64,000 nucleotides of DNA, taken from Candidatus Kapaibacterium sp. Lineage in GTDB: Bacteria > Bacteroidota > Ignavibacteria > Kapaibacteriales > JAEUSM01. The stretch spans positions 186,001 through 250,000 of the forward strand of contig JAEUSM010000017.1 in the NCBI GenBank assembly GCA_016788785.1, in the 5' to 3' direction. Below, in pieces: positions 44,886-54,279 of this stretch. Position 1 is the first letter of the stretch. Each line of letters begins with the position of its first letter. A program made the position numbers and the translations under genes. The notes below the pieces were generated by a model that had not been told where the DNA came from, made no database searches, and worked only from the letters and a program-made list of their open reading frames with translations.

Positions 44886-45593
44886 TTAAAATATTACGTC
44901 ATTTGGAACCATACTTTTTTGAATTCTAAGATTTCTTGCATTCGGTAGATGAATAGAGTTATGTGTTCTACCAGTAGCAGGGATTTCAGAATTCAAGTCT
45001 GCAATTGGAATTTTACCCGCACCAAGAACCGTTTGAGGGCCAATAGGAATAAAACCATTGTTTCTATAACTAAGCCCTACTCCATTTTGTCTTTGATAAT
45101 AAATCCACCATCGATTATTTTCATATTTTAAAAATGCAAATCCTCGCGGAGTTGAACTTGTACCATAATCATCAAAAGTCATTGCTCCGGCCAAACCTAA
45201 TCCGTGACTGTGGCTTGAATTAAGGTATTCAGATTGTAAATAGTTGGAACCACCTTGAACATGATAAACTCTATATTTTGATGAAGAAACTTGATCAACT
45301 AAAATAGAGCACCCACTAAAATCTGGAGTAAAAACATATTTTCGTAATGTTGGATGTGCCTCAATTTCACAAGAATCTCCTTGAGGGACCCAATATCCAA
45401 ACAAAGGTAACTCATCATTGCTTAAAGAAAATGAATCTAAGGTTACAACTTTTGGGCTTTTGTTATAATGGTAAAATAAATCGAATGGTGCAGCACCTGC
45501 TGAATAACCAAACAATCTAATTGCAGTAATAAAGTGCTGTTTGATGAATTGGTCAGTTAACGCATTAAATGCACTATTTATACCTTTTGACAT
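44886..45593 (-). CDS. Putative CNF1/BLF1-like glutamine deamidase-fold protein
   Basis: 235 residues, no signal peptide or membrane segment, with AAGGA ribosome site before the ATG. In the middle is FTPDFSGCSILVDQV followed by YRVYHVQGG. Thr89, Cys95 (in a FSGC motif) and His111 match in order and spacing the catalytic triad of the Burkholderia lethal factor BLF1 (T88, C94, H106, LSGC motif) and the C-H pair of the cytotoxic necrotising factor CNF1 (15 residues apart). These enzymes deamidate glutamines in eIF4A or Rho proteins. The rest of the sequence is beta-rich (GFAFLKYENNRWWIYYQRQ). I infer a stand-alone deamidase-type toxin or effector; target and export route are unknown. It is convergent with the CDF-like gene and upstream of nothing on its strand. 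Confidence 0.55.
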   Translation of the reverse strand: MSKGINSAFNALTDQFIKQHFITAIRLFGYSAGAAPFDLFYHYNKSPKVVTLDSFSLSNDELPLFGYWVPQGDSCEIEAHPTLRKYVFTPDFSGCSILVDQVSSSKYRVYHVQGGSNYLQSEYLNSSHSHGLGLAGAMTFDDYGTSSTPRGFAFLKYENNRWWIYYQRQNGVGLSYRNNGFIPIGPQTVLGAGKIPIADLNSEIPATGRTHNSIHLPNARNLRIQKSMVPNDVIF

Positions 45594-45624
45594 TCTAATA
45601 TCCTTAAAAAATTGATAATTAAAA

Positions 45625-46872
45625 TTAATCCCGTCTCAATGCTTCTTGCAATCGCAAAGAAGAAGCTTTGTTAGATGGATACAACGATACTAAAAATGAG
45701 AGTACTATCGTAAGAATGGTAACGGAAATGACATCAACCCATGAAATTGCAATTGGTAAAGCATCGATGATAAATTTTCCTTGTTCCAAAGTTATCCATT
45801 GAAAGTGAATTTGTCCATAGCATAATCCTAAACCTACGCCAACTCCTATCACCGTTGCGACTGAACCAATCAACATTCCTTGCACCAAAAACAGTTTTTT
45901 GATAAATCGTTTTGATGCTCCCATCGATTGGAGTATCATTATATCGCGTTTTTTTTCTTGTACCAAAAGGGATTGAGATACAAAGATATTGAACACTGCC
46001 ACCAAAAGTATCACTGACAGAATTATAAATGACACTAACCGTTCGAATTGCATCACTGAATACAAATCTTTGTGCAATGAATACCATGTTTCAACGGTAA
46101 AACCAGTAGGTAGTTTTGATTGAAGTTGAGAGGCAACAATTTGTGCATTTGTATAGTCTTTGAGTCTTATATCTATGGACGAAATTTCATTCTCGGGTAA
46201 TTGCAGTACCTCTCGAGCTGATTCCAACGAAGTATATGCAATTCCGTTGTCATATTCTTTCGTATTGGTTTGAAATATACCTTTGACATGTGCTTTCATT
46301 GGAGATGGTTTGGTATAGGTCGCAGCAGCATATTGTAATTCCGAAGCTGAAAGAAGATTAATGGTATCTTGGTAATATTTCACTCCAGCCATCACACGCA
46401 ATTTGTCGGAAAGCCCCATTCCAATTACTAACGAGTGCATTCCATCTGCTTTTTGTGTAGAAAAATTACCCATACTGAGTGCTTTTGGAATACCCGATAT
46501 AGATGAAAATTTCTTCTCATCTATACCAACAATCTCAATTGGTTGAATATTCGAACCATTCGTTGCAACTATCTTACCACTCACACTTTCAGTAATCGAT
46601 TGAATGTTTTCAATTGATGCTACTGCTGCACTCAGTTCGTTGGTAGTTCGAAAAGTAGCCCCTTTCGATGGCAGTATTTGGATATGTGGGTCATAACTCA
46701 CAAGCATTGTTTGCACTGTGGTTCGAAATCCATTAAAAATGGATGTAACACATATCATTGCAGCTATTCCCACAATAATACCTATTATCGATAAATAAGT
46801 TATAAGGGTGATGAAGTGGATTGAGCGTTTTGCAACAATATATTTTCGAACGAAAAACCAATACTTTTTCAT
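45625..46872 (-). CDS. LolC/LolE-like ABC transporter permease (FtsX family)
   Basis: 415 residues with the layout of lipoprotein-release permeases: an N-terminal TM (about 22-45, with ITYLSIIGIIVGIAAMICVTSIFNGFR by its TM and F-N-G-F), a periplasmic MacB_PCD domain of about 220 residues, and three TMs at about 277-300, 325-350 and 385-405, the first preceding the VQEKKRDIMILQSMGAS coupling helix. It would extract lipoproteins from the inner membrane with an ATPase LolD, which is not in this window. It begins 3 bases after the ppk1 stop. Confidence 0.9.
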   Translation of the reverse strand: MKKYWFFVRKYIVAKRSIHFITLITYLSIIGIIVGIAAMICVTSIFNGFRTTVQTMLVSYDPHIQILPSKGATFRTTNELSAAVASIENIQSITESVSGKIVATNGSNIQPIEIVGIDEKKFSSISGIPKALSMGNFSTQKADGMHSLVIGMGLSDKLRVMAGVKYYQDTINLLSASELQYAAATYTKPSPMKAHVKGIFQTNTKEYDNGIAYTSLESAREVLQLPENEISSIDIRLKDYTNAQIVASQLQSKLPTGFTVETWYSLHKDLYSVMQFERLVSFIILSVILLVAVFNIFVSQSLLVQEKKRDIMILQSMGASKRFIKKLFLVQGMLIGSVATVIGVGVGLGLCYGQIHFQWITLEQGKFIIDALPIAISWVDVISVTILTIVLSFLVSLYPSNKASSLRLQEALRRD

Positions 46873-46875
46873 TGG

Positions 46876-49017
46876 TTAAAAATCAAATTTGATTTTCGTT
46901 GAACGTGTCGAAGAAATTGTAGCAGTGTTTCGTTGTAAGAAAAACTCTTGCGAATCAAATTTGGATGCTTTATCTTCCTTGATACGTTCATACGTACAGT
47001 CAGAAAGTAGCTTTCTTGCTTTAACATTGTCCGACCAATAAATTGCGAGCATGGTTTTCAGAGATTGCTTACTTGCTTTATCATAGATGGGAATAAATAG
47101 TTCCACTCGTCTATTCAAATTACGTGGCATCCAATCAGCACTGGAAATATAAAAATCTTCATTGCCTTGATTGCGGAAGTAGAATATTCGTGAGTGTTCT
47201 AAAAATCTTCCCAGTATCGAGCGTACTTCGATGGTTTCGCTCAATCCCGGAATTCCAGGACGTAAACAACAAATTCCACGAATCATCAGACGAATGGTCA
47301 CTCCAGCTTGAGATGCTCTATACAATGCTTGAATAACTTCTGTATCTACTAAGGAATTCATTTTTGCATAGATAAACCCATTTTTCGTTGTTGAATGTGC
47401 GAATATTTCTTCTTCTATTTTTTCGAGTATCGTTTTCCGCATATTCACCGGTGCAACAGAAAAATGCTCCCATTCTTTTTTGTTCGAATAGCCTGTTAAT
47501 AAATTAAAGAGATTGATGGTATCAATCATATACTCTTCTTTGCAGGTGAAATACCCAACGTCTGTGTATATTCTTGAGGTAGCTTGATTGTAATTTCCTG
47601 TAGAAACATGGATATAGGTACGTAATTTATCAGGTTCTTTTCGAATGACTGCTGCAATTTTACAGTGCGTTTTTAAACCCAAAATTCCATAAATAACGTG
47701 AACACCCTTGTCCTCTAATTGTCTTGCCCAAACGATATTATTCTCTTCGTCAAATCTTGCTTTTAGCTCCACAAATGCTGTAACTTCTTTGCCATTTTCA
47801 GCTGCTATTTTGAGTGCTTCGATGATAGGCGATTTACCACCAGCTCGATACAACGTGATTTTTATCGCCAATACTAATGGGTCTTTCGCAGCAGTTGTCA
47901 AAAACTTGACAACACTATTGGAAAAAGAATCAAAAGGATGGTGTACCAAAATATCTTGTTTGCGAATGGCTTCGAAAATATTCGATGCATTCATTATTGC
48001 TTGATTGGAATGGGAATTGAGCGGTGCATCTTTCAACGAAGCATAGGGAAGTTTGACAATTTCCATAAAGTCAGCCAAATGCAACGGACGATGTAATTCA
48101 TATACTTCTGGTTCTTCGCATTCCAAATGGTCAATGATTTTATTACGAACAGCCTTTGACATCGACGCTTGAATTTCCAACCGAACGATATTTTTTGACC
48201 AATGGCGGAAACGCAACTGCTCAACAATTTCCGTCATCAAATCCGATTCTTCATCTTCTGCTATTTCTATATCTGCATCTCTTGTTACGCGGAACGTATG
48301 GCTATCTACGATATGTAAGCCTGGAAACAACAAATGAGCATTTGCTTGAATTACTTCTTCCAATAGCACATAATGAGAACCTTTTGGACGGTCTAACTTT
48401 ATAAATCGAGAAAGAATAGTCGGTAATTGAAGAACTGCCATTCGTTGTTCTTCGGAGGTATTGAGCTCATCTTTGAGAATAAAGACGATGTTCACAATCC
48501 TATTTAACAAACGAGGAAATGGATGTCCATTATCGATAGCAAGTGGCGTTAGAACAGGCAGGATATCAGAACAAAAATAGGTATAAAGTTGTTGACGTTC
48601 TTCAAAAGTAAGGTCGAGATATTGATGAATTTCTATATGTTCTCGTTTTAATTCTGGCAAAACATTCAGCATCAAAATTGACTCTTGCAACCGCAACATT
48701 GGGATAATTTTCTCACGAATTGCCTTCAGCTGGTCGGATGCCGAAAGACCGTCGTGAACCACTTCGGACGGAACATTATATTCGATTTGCTTCATCAACG
48801 AAGCCACACGCACCATAAAAAATTCATCCAAATTGGACGAAAATATGATGAGGAACTTCAATCGCTCCAACAGTGGATGCGACTCATCCATCGCCTCTTC
48901 TAACACACGATAGTTAAATTCCAACCACGATAACTCACGGTTAATATAAAACTGTGTATCGCGAAGATCTTTATGATGTTGTTCGGTAATTCCGTTTTGG
49001 TGTGCTACTTCTTGCAT
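46876..49017 (-). CDS. ppk1: Polyphosphate kinase 1
   Basis: 713 residues, usual for PPK1. The N-terminal domain has NRELSWLEFNYRVLEEA and FFMVRVASLMKQ. The catalytic PLD-like halves contain GLKTHCKIA (active His, near residue 435) and the second ISSADWMPRNLNRRVELF (near 595). It makes polyphosphate from ATP reversibly. Operon with the LolC/E-like permease downstream. Confidence 0.96.
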   Translation of the reverse strand: MQEVAHQNGITEQHHKDLRDTQFYINRELSWLEFNYRVLEEAMDESHPLLERLKFLIIFSSNLDEFFMVRVASLMKQIEYNVPSEVVHDGLSASDQLKAIREKIIPMLRLQESILMLNVLPELKREHIEIHQYLDLTFEERQQLYTYFCSDILPVLTPLAIDNGHPFPRLLNRIVNIVFILKDELNTSEEQRMAVLQLPTILSRFIKLDRPKGSHYVLLEEVIQANAHLLFPGLHIVDSHTFRVTRDADIEIAEDEESDLMTEIVEQLRFRHWSKNIVRLEIQASMSKAVRNKIIDHLECEEPEVYELHRPLHLADFMEIVKLPYASLKDAPLNSHSNQAIMNASNIFEAIRKQDILVHHPFDSFSNSVVKFLTTAAKDPLVLAIKITLYRAGGKSPIIEALKIAAENGKEVTAFVELKARFDEENNIVWARQLEDKGVHVIYGILGLKTHCKIAAVIRKEPDKLRTYIHVSTGNYNQATSRIYTDVGYFTCKEEYMIDTINLFNLLTGYSNKKEWEHFSVAPVNMRKTILEKIEEEIFAHSTTKNGFIYAKMNSLVDTEVIQALYRASQAGVTIRLMIRGICCLRPGIPGLSETIEVRSILGRFLEHSRIFYFRNQGNEDFYISSADWMPRNLNRRVELFIPIYDKASKQSLKTMLAIYWSDNVKARKLLSDCTYERIKEDKASKFDSQEFFLQRNTATISSTRSTKIKFDF

Positions 49018-49108
49018 AATTTTTTGACAGAAAACATAATCAATCTCAAACGCTATGAAATTCGTTTTATTTTTGCTTAGTGATAATTTAATATATATGA
49101 GATGGAAT

Positions 49109-49690
49109 TCAACTTCTACTTTCTCGTAACGATTGTAATTTCTTCTTTAATCTGTAAAATCGTTTTTGAACTGTAAAAACTGGAGTAGAGTGTAAATCTG
49201 CAATTTCTTTTAGTGAAAATCCTTCGATAAATCTTAGTTCCAACAGATGTTTTTCTTCTTCAGTACAGCTATTCAAAGCTGCTATTGATTCTGCAATGTC
49301 ATATTCATTTACCTCAGCATCATGATGTTGTTCATCACAATATCTATAATATTCTTTATCAAGATTTCCTGCAATGATTGGTTTATGCTTCTCATTATTT
49401 GATTTTAGGTGATTTAAAACCAAATAATGAACTACGGATAGAATATATGTTTTAAAACTGGTAAATTTCTTATTTTCTTCGATTTTCTTTAAAAAAATAT
49501 AGTATGCTTCCTGTACCAAATCTTCAATACCATTAACTCTAAGGTATTTGTTTTTGCAGACCCTTAAAATTTCTTTGTAATGTCTTGAATATAAAACAGT
49601 GATCACAGAATTTTTATATTCTTTTTTCTCATTTAACATTACCAAAAGTTCTTTGTCGGGTAAATGACGAAGTTCTTTCACTTGTGACAT
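49109..49690 (-). CDS. ECF-type RNA polymerase sigma factor
   Basis: 193 residues. Region 2 at about 20-90 (VITVLYSRHYKEILRVC, GIEDLVQEAYYIFLKKI, then FKTYILSVVHYLVLNHLK). Region 4 at about 135-190 (EEEKHLLELRFIEGFSLKEIADLHSTPVFTVQKRFYRLKKKL by its F-S-L-K-E-I-A helix-turn-helix). It is the last gene downstream of the duplicated propeller/cysteine-rich array, in the same direction, with a 79-base gap and no anti-sigma gene beside it. Confidence 0.9.
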   Translation of the reverse strand: MSQVKELRHLPDKELLVMLNEKKEYKNSVITVLYSRHYKEILRVCKNKYLRVNGIEDLVQEAYYIFLKKIEENKKFTSFKTYILSVVHYLVLNHLKSNNEKHKPIIAGNLDKEYYRYCDEQHHDAEVNEYDIAESIAALNSCTEEEKHLLELRFIEGFSLKEIADLHSTPVFTVQKRFYRLKKKLQSLRESRS

Positions 49691-49769
49691 TGTGATAGGA
49701 AGAAAAGTATGTAAAAAAATAAGTCCGAGAAGTAAGTACTTAACGGACTATTTAACTAAAAATAAATTG

Positions 49770-50429
49770 TTAGCAATCACCTTGACAAGGATTTACTACC
49801 GGTGGTGTTGAAGGTGGATAACAAACCTCAGCACCTTGCCCGTTACAATCAACAACGGAAACTTTATTAATACTTTGTATTTCTTTTGTTGAAGGTGTTG
49901 GACATTTTATCTGATATACTCTTGCACAACACTTTTCATCTCAACATGGAACCTTCCTTGTTTCATATTGATACCAAACATGTTGGTAGTTTAAGTCTTG
50001 TGGACTTGATCCATCGTCACAACAGGTTAGAACATTATGATGATACATTTGAATAGCAGCCATTTGTTCTGTCATACATGGAGTCTTATAGTAAACACTC
50101 ACCATAAATACTTGATTAGGATTTAATGGATTATGTGTAACAGCATCATATATCAACATGTGTTCTAAAAATTCTTTGATCGCTTCATCTGTTAAACCAG
50201 GGTTTTTATCAGTCAACGTCGTCCAATCAATTGCTATTTTTATTGGATTCGTATTTGTAGTTTTTTTGTAGGACACTTTCCCAATTTTTCCAATGCTTGG
50301 TAAACTATAATCAAAATCTGTTGGAGATGTCCATATATCTGTTCCAACAACCGGAGGACATACTGATTGTGAGTAAAGAAATGTCATTGAACTAAGGAGT
50401 ATACATACACAAATATAAAATGTTTTCAT
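49770..50429 (-). pseudogene. Cysteine-rich secreted partner B2, interrupted by in-frame TGA
   Basis: Signal peptide (MKTFYICVCILLSS..., cleavage after about residue 19) then CPP at the mature start, as in the paralogue B1 at 51.9 kb. The frame reaches a TGA at 49941-49943 after VPC. The same frame continues for 56 more codons to TAA at 49770, and this tail (DEKCC ... PCQGDC) matches the end of B1 (DKCC ... PCEGDC). So the stop lies inside the conserved cysteine region, about 57 codons before the natural end. It may be a nonsense mutation, an assembly error, or a recoded UGA; TGA works as stop in other genes here. The ATG overlaps the stop of the upstream propeller gene (TAATG). Confidence 0.8.
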
Positions 50430-51937
50430 TATTGTACCTTTAGTAGTTGTTTTGTTAAATATTGTTGATTGATTCGTTTGCAAACAAGTGTATAATAACC
50501 GTTGACAAGATGAGCACATTTAATAGTACCTGAATTTGTTGTTCCACTTAAAACCTTAACACCTTGAAGATCATAGATATCATACGTAACTTCTTCATTG
50601 TGTATATCATTGAGAGTAATTTCATTTCTGACAAATAAGAGATCAGATGTTATGCCTTTTTTTGCATACCTATCGTCATTGGTAGAAGTTACATTGATAA
50701 GTGGGACTTCAAAAAGTATTTGTTCACCAAGTAAGTATAAAGTTTCATTGGCAATACCAACTTCATTGATGAAAGCGTTCCATCTAATGGATTTATCTTC
50801 AAACATAGAAGCCATTATAGAATCATACAATGGGAATGATTTAGAATAATTACTTGAAGTTCCATAGATAGTAGCATTATGAAGTACTTCTCTCCAATTT
50901 TTTTTCGTAAATTGATGATTTTGTCCAACAGTAAATGCTTCTTTCACTGAAATTGCAAGTAAATCGCCATTCGGAAGTTTACACATTGTTTTCATTGACT
51001 GAGCCCTTTTTTGATTAAAGTTAGGAATTCCATAACTAAAATCTAAGGGTAACCAATTAGTATCATGAGTAACATAAGCAATTCCCTCAGCCCATCTTCC
51101 AAACATTTGATTACCAGTTTCTTCATTTATTGATCCAACAATAACAAAACCAAATAAAGCATAAAATGAGGTATCAGATACTTCTTGAATTTTGGTGATA
51201 GAAGAATTTTCGATTTGTGGATAATCCAGTGTTTTACTTTGAGAAAACGTTATGGAAAAATCTTGGTCTACAATCAAAACATCAGTTGGATATTTTTCAC
51301 TATCCATTGGCAAAGGAATAATTTGAGCAACGATTCTCCCATCGGATAAGGCAGTAAAACTACTTCTAAAGTTATACGACTTTGTTGCAAATCCTGCAAA
51401 ATCATTCCTTTGAATAACAATATCGAATTTATTCCCATCAAAACGAACCAATTCAGAAATACCTGCTGTAACCTTAGAAATACCTTTTGTTCTTGTTAAA
51501 AACCAAATATTATCAAATTTGTCAACAACTAAATCCCTATAGGATCTATTGTGATTAAAGGTATCATTTATAGAAAAGTAACTCCAATTATTTCCATCAT
51601 ATTTATAAAGTTTTTGATAACCAGAAACCCACAAATTGCCTTTGGAATCTAATTTAATAGTTCCACCGAGAGAAAATTTAACTGTATCCAGTATTCCATT
51701 ATCAAAATAGGTATTTGGAATTTCATAAAATCCAGTATCAACCTTTATATAAATATGTGGCAATTGATAGTCCAATGCATCTAATGTTGTACTACCTAAA
51801 ACATACACTTTATTTTCTCTGATTTCCATACTTTGAAACACAGTTAAACAACTAAGTCTTGTAACATTTGTTGTATTTTCTACAGAAAATGCCTTGTCTA
51901 CTTGTAACAAACTGAGAAGTAGAATGAATATCATCAT
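50429..51937 (-). CDS. T9SS-secreted propeller-like protein A2
   Basis: About 502 residues. The ATG at 51937 overlaps the stop of B1 (ATGA) and starts the signal peptide (MMIFILLLSLLQ). Several beta-propeller-like repeats of the two-component-regulator propeller style are seen, e.g. KLYKYDGNNWSYFSIND (about 115-131) and LVVDKFDNIWFLT (about 140-152), and FDGNKFDIVIQ. The C-terminal 75 residues form a T9SS sorting domain (YDIYDLQGVKVLSG ... LVNGYYTLVCKR). The product is thus a surface-bound or secreted propeller. No enzymatic motif is visible. Confidence 0.82.
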   Translation of the reverse strand: MMIFILLLSLLQVDKAFSVENTTNVTRLSCLTVFQSMEIRENKVYVLGSTTLDALDYQLPHIYIKVDTGFYEIPNTYFDNGILDTVKFSLGGTIKLDSKGNLWVSGYQKLYKYDGNNWSYFSINDTFNHNRSYRDLVVDKFDNIWFLTRTKGISKVTAGISELVRFDGNKFDIVIQRNDFAGFATKSYNFRSSFTALSDGRIVAQIIPLPMDSEKYPTDVLIVDQDFSITFSQSKTLDYPQIENSSITKIQEVSDTSFYALFGFVIVGSINEETGNQMFGRWAEGIAYVTHDTNWLPLDFSYGIPNFNQKRAQSMKTMCKLPNGDLLAISVKEAFTVGQNHQFTKKNWREVLHNATIYGTSSNYSKSFPLYDSIMASMFEDKSIRWNAFINEVGIANETLYLLGEQILFEVPLINVTSTNDDRYAKKGITSDLLFVRNEITLNDIHNEEVTYDIYDLQGVKVLSGTTNSGTIKCAHLVNGYYTLVCKRINQQYLTKQLLKVQ

Positions 51938-52659
51938 TTGGGCCATTTGCAATCTCCTTCACAAGGGTAATAACCACTTCCAGGTGGAATTGGTCCCGAT
52001 CTACAATCCCAATATGTCGATTGGCTACAACCTGCAGAACCAGGATAATCTTGCGTTAATCTAGATACTACCTCAACATTGTTATCGTTTGTAACACCTA
52101 TTGATTTACACTTATATCCAATGATAGTTTGGCAACATTTATCTGTGCATTCCTTCGGTAAATGTTTGACCCAATAAGAATAAGGTCCATCTTCTACAAC
52201 GTGAACTGGAATATTAAATGGATTACATAATATCTTGTCATCTGCTGCTAAAAGCATGTGACAAAATGCAGTTGTCGAACATTTGGTTGTATGAACAAAG
52301 GATACATATCTAACAATATTAAGATTTTCAGCACCTTGACAATCTCTTGGAAATTCTAATGCCCATGTACTACCTACAATCAATGATAATAATTCCGTAA
52401 CGGTTTTATCTGACATTTTAGAGCCGTTGTACAATGCAGTAGGATCTACCCAAATTTCATAACTTCCATCTGGTAACAATCTAAACCTATTTCCAACATT
52501 TGCTAAATTTCCCACACCGGGAATGATGAGATATGGTCCGTCAACGTTTATCAACCATTCATTAGAAGGTACATTAGGAGGACATCCTGGCAATGGCTGA
52601 CTAAAACAAAGAATAACAGAGCTAAAGAACAAAACAAAGGATAACATTAGTGATTTCAT
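51934..52659 (-). CDS. Cysteine-rich secreted partner B1
   Basis: 241 residues. Signal peptide with cleavage near CFSQ (about 21). The mature protein begins with PGCPPNVPSNEW and contains 14-16 cysteines, mostly in the last 140 residues (KCSTTAFC, ECTDKCC, SAGCSQ, YWDC, PCEGDC). No family is known to me. It shows no T9SS sorting domain itself, so it may be periplasmic or carried by the propeller protein A made by the gene 11 bases upstream. Confidence 0.75.
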   Translation of the reverse strand: MKSLMLSFVLFFSSVILCFSQPLPGCPPNVPSNEWLINVDGPYLIIPGVGNLANVGNRFRLLPDGSYEIWVDPTALYNGSKMSDKTVTELLSLIVGSTWALEFPRDCQGAENLNIVRYVSFVHTTKCSTTAFCHMLLAADDKILCNPFNIPVHVVEDGPYSYWVKHLPKECTDKCCQTIIGYKCKSIGVTNDNNVEVVSRLTQDYPGSAGCSQSTYWDCRSGPIPPGSGYYPCEGDCKWPK

Positions 52660-52670
52660 AATAGTACACT

Positions 52671-54143
52671 TTACTTGATTTTATTAAAAATGATTGATTT
52701 GCTTTTGTTTACACCAATAAGTCGTAAGATATAGACTCCTGAAGGTAATGTAGAAATGGGGATTTGCTCTTGGAAACTCCCACTTGCAACAGTACCACAT
52801 AAAACATCATACATAGTATAATTGGAATATTCCTGATGATCCTTGTCTACACGAATGAAGTTTTCTGTAATGATGAATGTTTGGTTGTCGGTTGCACTAA
52901 TTTCATTTATAGAAGTAACAGTAGAAATAGGAATTGTCATCATATAATTATTTACAAGAATAGCAATTTTGTTATCAGAAGTTTTTAGCATTTTTATGAT
53001 TGCTGGAATTTCTGGTTCGTTGCTAATATCCTTGTTAAGTTCTTTAAAAATCACATCATTAAAATATTCAAATTTTTGAAACGAAGTCATTTTGTAGATT
53101 GTTGCAAAGGGAAGTATGTTTTTCCAATTAATATTAGATAACAGGTTATTGTCTTTTAAAGAATACAGATAATGACTTGTGCTAACTACTGCTTCATTTT
53201 CAGAAATTGAAACTCTGTCTATAAAACTCGGAGGAAAACTTTTTGAATAATTTTGTAAGTTGTTTGATTGATCAAATACTTTCCACTCATTAGTAGTACG
53301 GTTAAAAGTAGAAATACCTGAACAACATGCGTTTTCGGGATCTCCAAACCCAAGAAATCTCTTATTAAATAAAAAACACAGTTGATTGTTATTTATTTCT
53401 TGAATGCGGTTTATAGGAGGTATTTTTGTGTTGTTACTTGATTGACTATTGAGAAATGTTCTTGTAAACTTTTGGTCAACTATTACAACATCACCAGTAA
53501 ATTCACTACTGTCAGCACGAATATTATCAATCTGAACAATAATAGTTCCATTTGATAATGCTGTGAGACTTTGAGCAAATATGTTTTGATTAACTGAATA
53601 AAAAACATTAGAATTATTTATTCTGAAAGCTAATTCAAAATTTCCATCTTTGAATCTATATAATTCACTATACCCTTTTGTCCAAGTGGATGTGCCAGAA
53701 ACAGTAGTTGTAATCCATAGATTATTTTCAATATCTACTACGATACTTCCAAATTTGCGATTACCTTTTAGATTATCATCAATAGAAAATTCCTCCCAAT
53801 CTGTTCCGTTATACTTATACAAGTTATCATCTGTAAAATAAAGAGTTCCATTTTTATCAAAACAAATTTTGGAGTTTTGCCAAGTACGCATTGTGTCCTC
53901 AATACTATTTCTGACAATAGTATTTTTGATTGGAGTAATGGTACCATTTTCAAAGTAGTTAAATGTAGGAAATGCCTTAAAAGGAGTCATTGTAGCAAGA
54001 TAACCTAGAACTGCAATCTTGTCATTATACTTGTCCATTGTAATTAGATACGTGTACGTATTAAAATGACTTGAATCAATAGTTTGAGCAAACAAAATAG
54101 ATTGAAAAGAAAAAAAGTATACTACTAAATAAAGTAATCTCAT
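52671..54143 (-). CDS. T9SS-secreted propeller-like protein A1
   Basis: 490 residues with signal peptide (cleavage near ILFAQ, about 20). Like A2, it has repeats such as NLYKYNGTDWEEFSIDDNL (about 106-124), IVVDIENNLWITTT and YRFKDGNFELAF, then a T9SS sorting domain at the end (NYTMYDVLCGTVASG, LPSGVYILRLIG). It begins the A-B-A-B array. Sequence similarity to A2 is clear by pattern but low, so the duplication is old. Confidence 0.82.
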   Translation of the reverse strand: MRLLYLVVYFFSFQSILFAQTIDSSHFNTYTYLITMDKYNDKIAVLGYLATMTPFKAFPTFNYFENGTITPIKNTIVRNSIEDTMRTWQNSKICFDKNGTLYFTDDNLYKYNGTDWEEFSIDDNLKGNRKFGSIVVDIENNLWITTTVSGTSTWTKGYSELYRFKDGNFELAFRINNSNVFYSVNQNIFAQSLTALSNGTIIVQIDNIRADSSEFTGDVVIVDQKFTRTFLNSQSSNNTKIPPINRIQEINNNQLCFLFNKRFLGFGDPENACCSGISTFNRTTNEWKVFDQSNNLQNYSKSFPPSFIDRVSISENEAVVSTSHYLYSLKDNNLLSNINWKNILPFATIYKMTSFQKFEYFNDVIFKELNKDISNEPEIPAIIKMLKTSDNKIAILVNNYMMTIPISTVTSINEISATDNQTFIITENFIRVDKDHQEYSNYTMYDVLCGTVASGSFQEQIPISTLPSGVYILRLIGVNKSKSIIFNKIK

Positions 54144-54279
54144 CGTGTAAATCCTTTTTGAAAGTTGGCTAATATAATGATTATGTATTTTTATTAATAG
54201 AAAAGGACAACAACTGAAAATTACTATAATTTTATTAAAACAATAATCAATATGAAAATGGGTAGGAATGGGGGTAGCG
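54144..54279. other. Gene-free upstream region of the A-B-A-B array
   Basis: Some 135 AT-rich bases that should carry the promoter of the leftward array. I see no clear motif. Confidence 0.4.

Noticed and set aside
49941-49943. Selenocysteine codon in B2
   Set aside because: The paralogue has threonine at this place, no cysteine, and I see no clear SECIS hairpin; a nonsense mutation is simpler.
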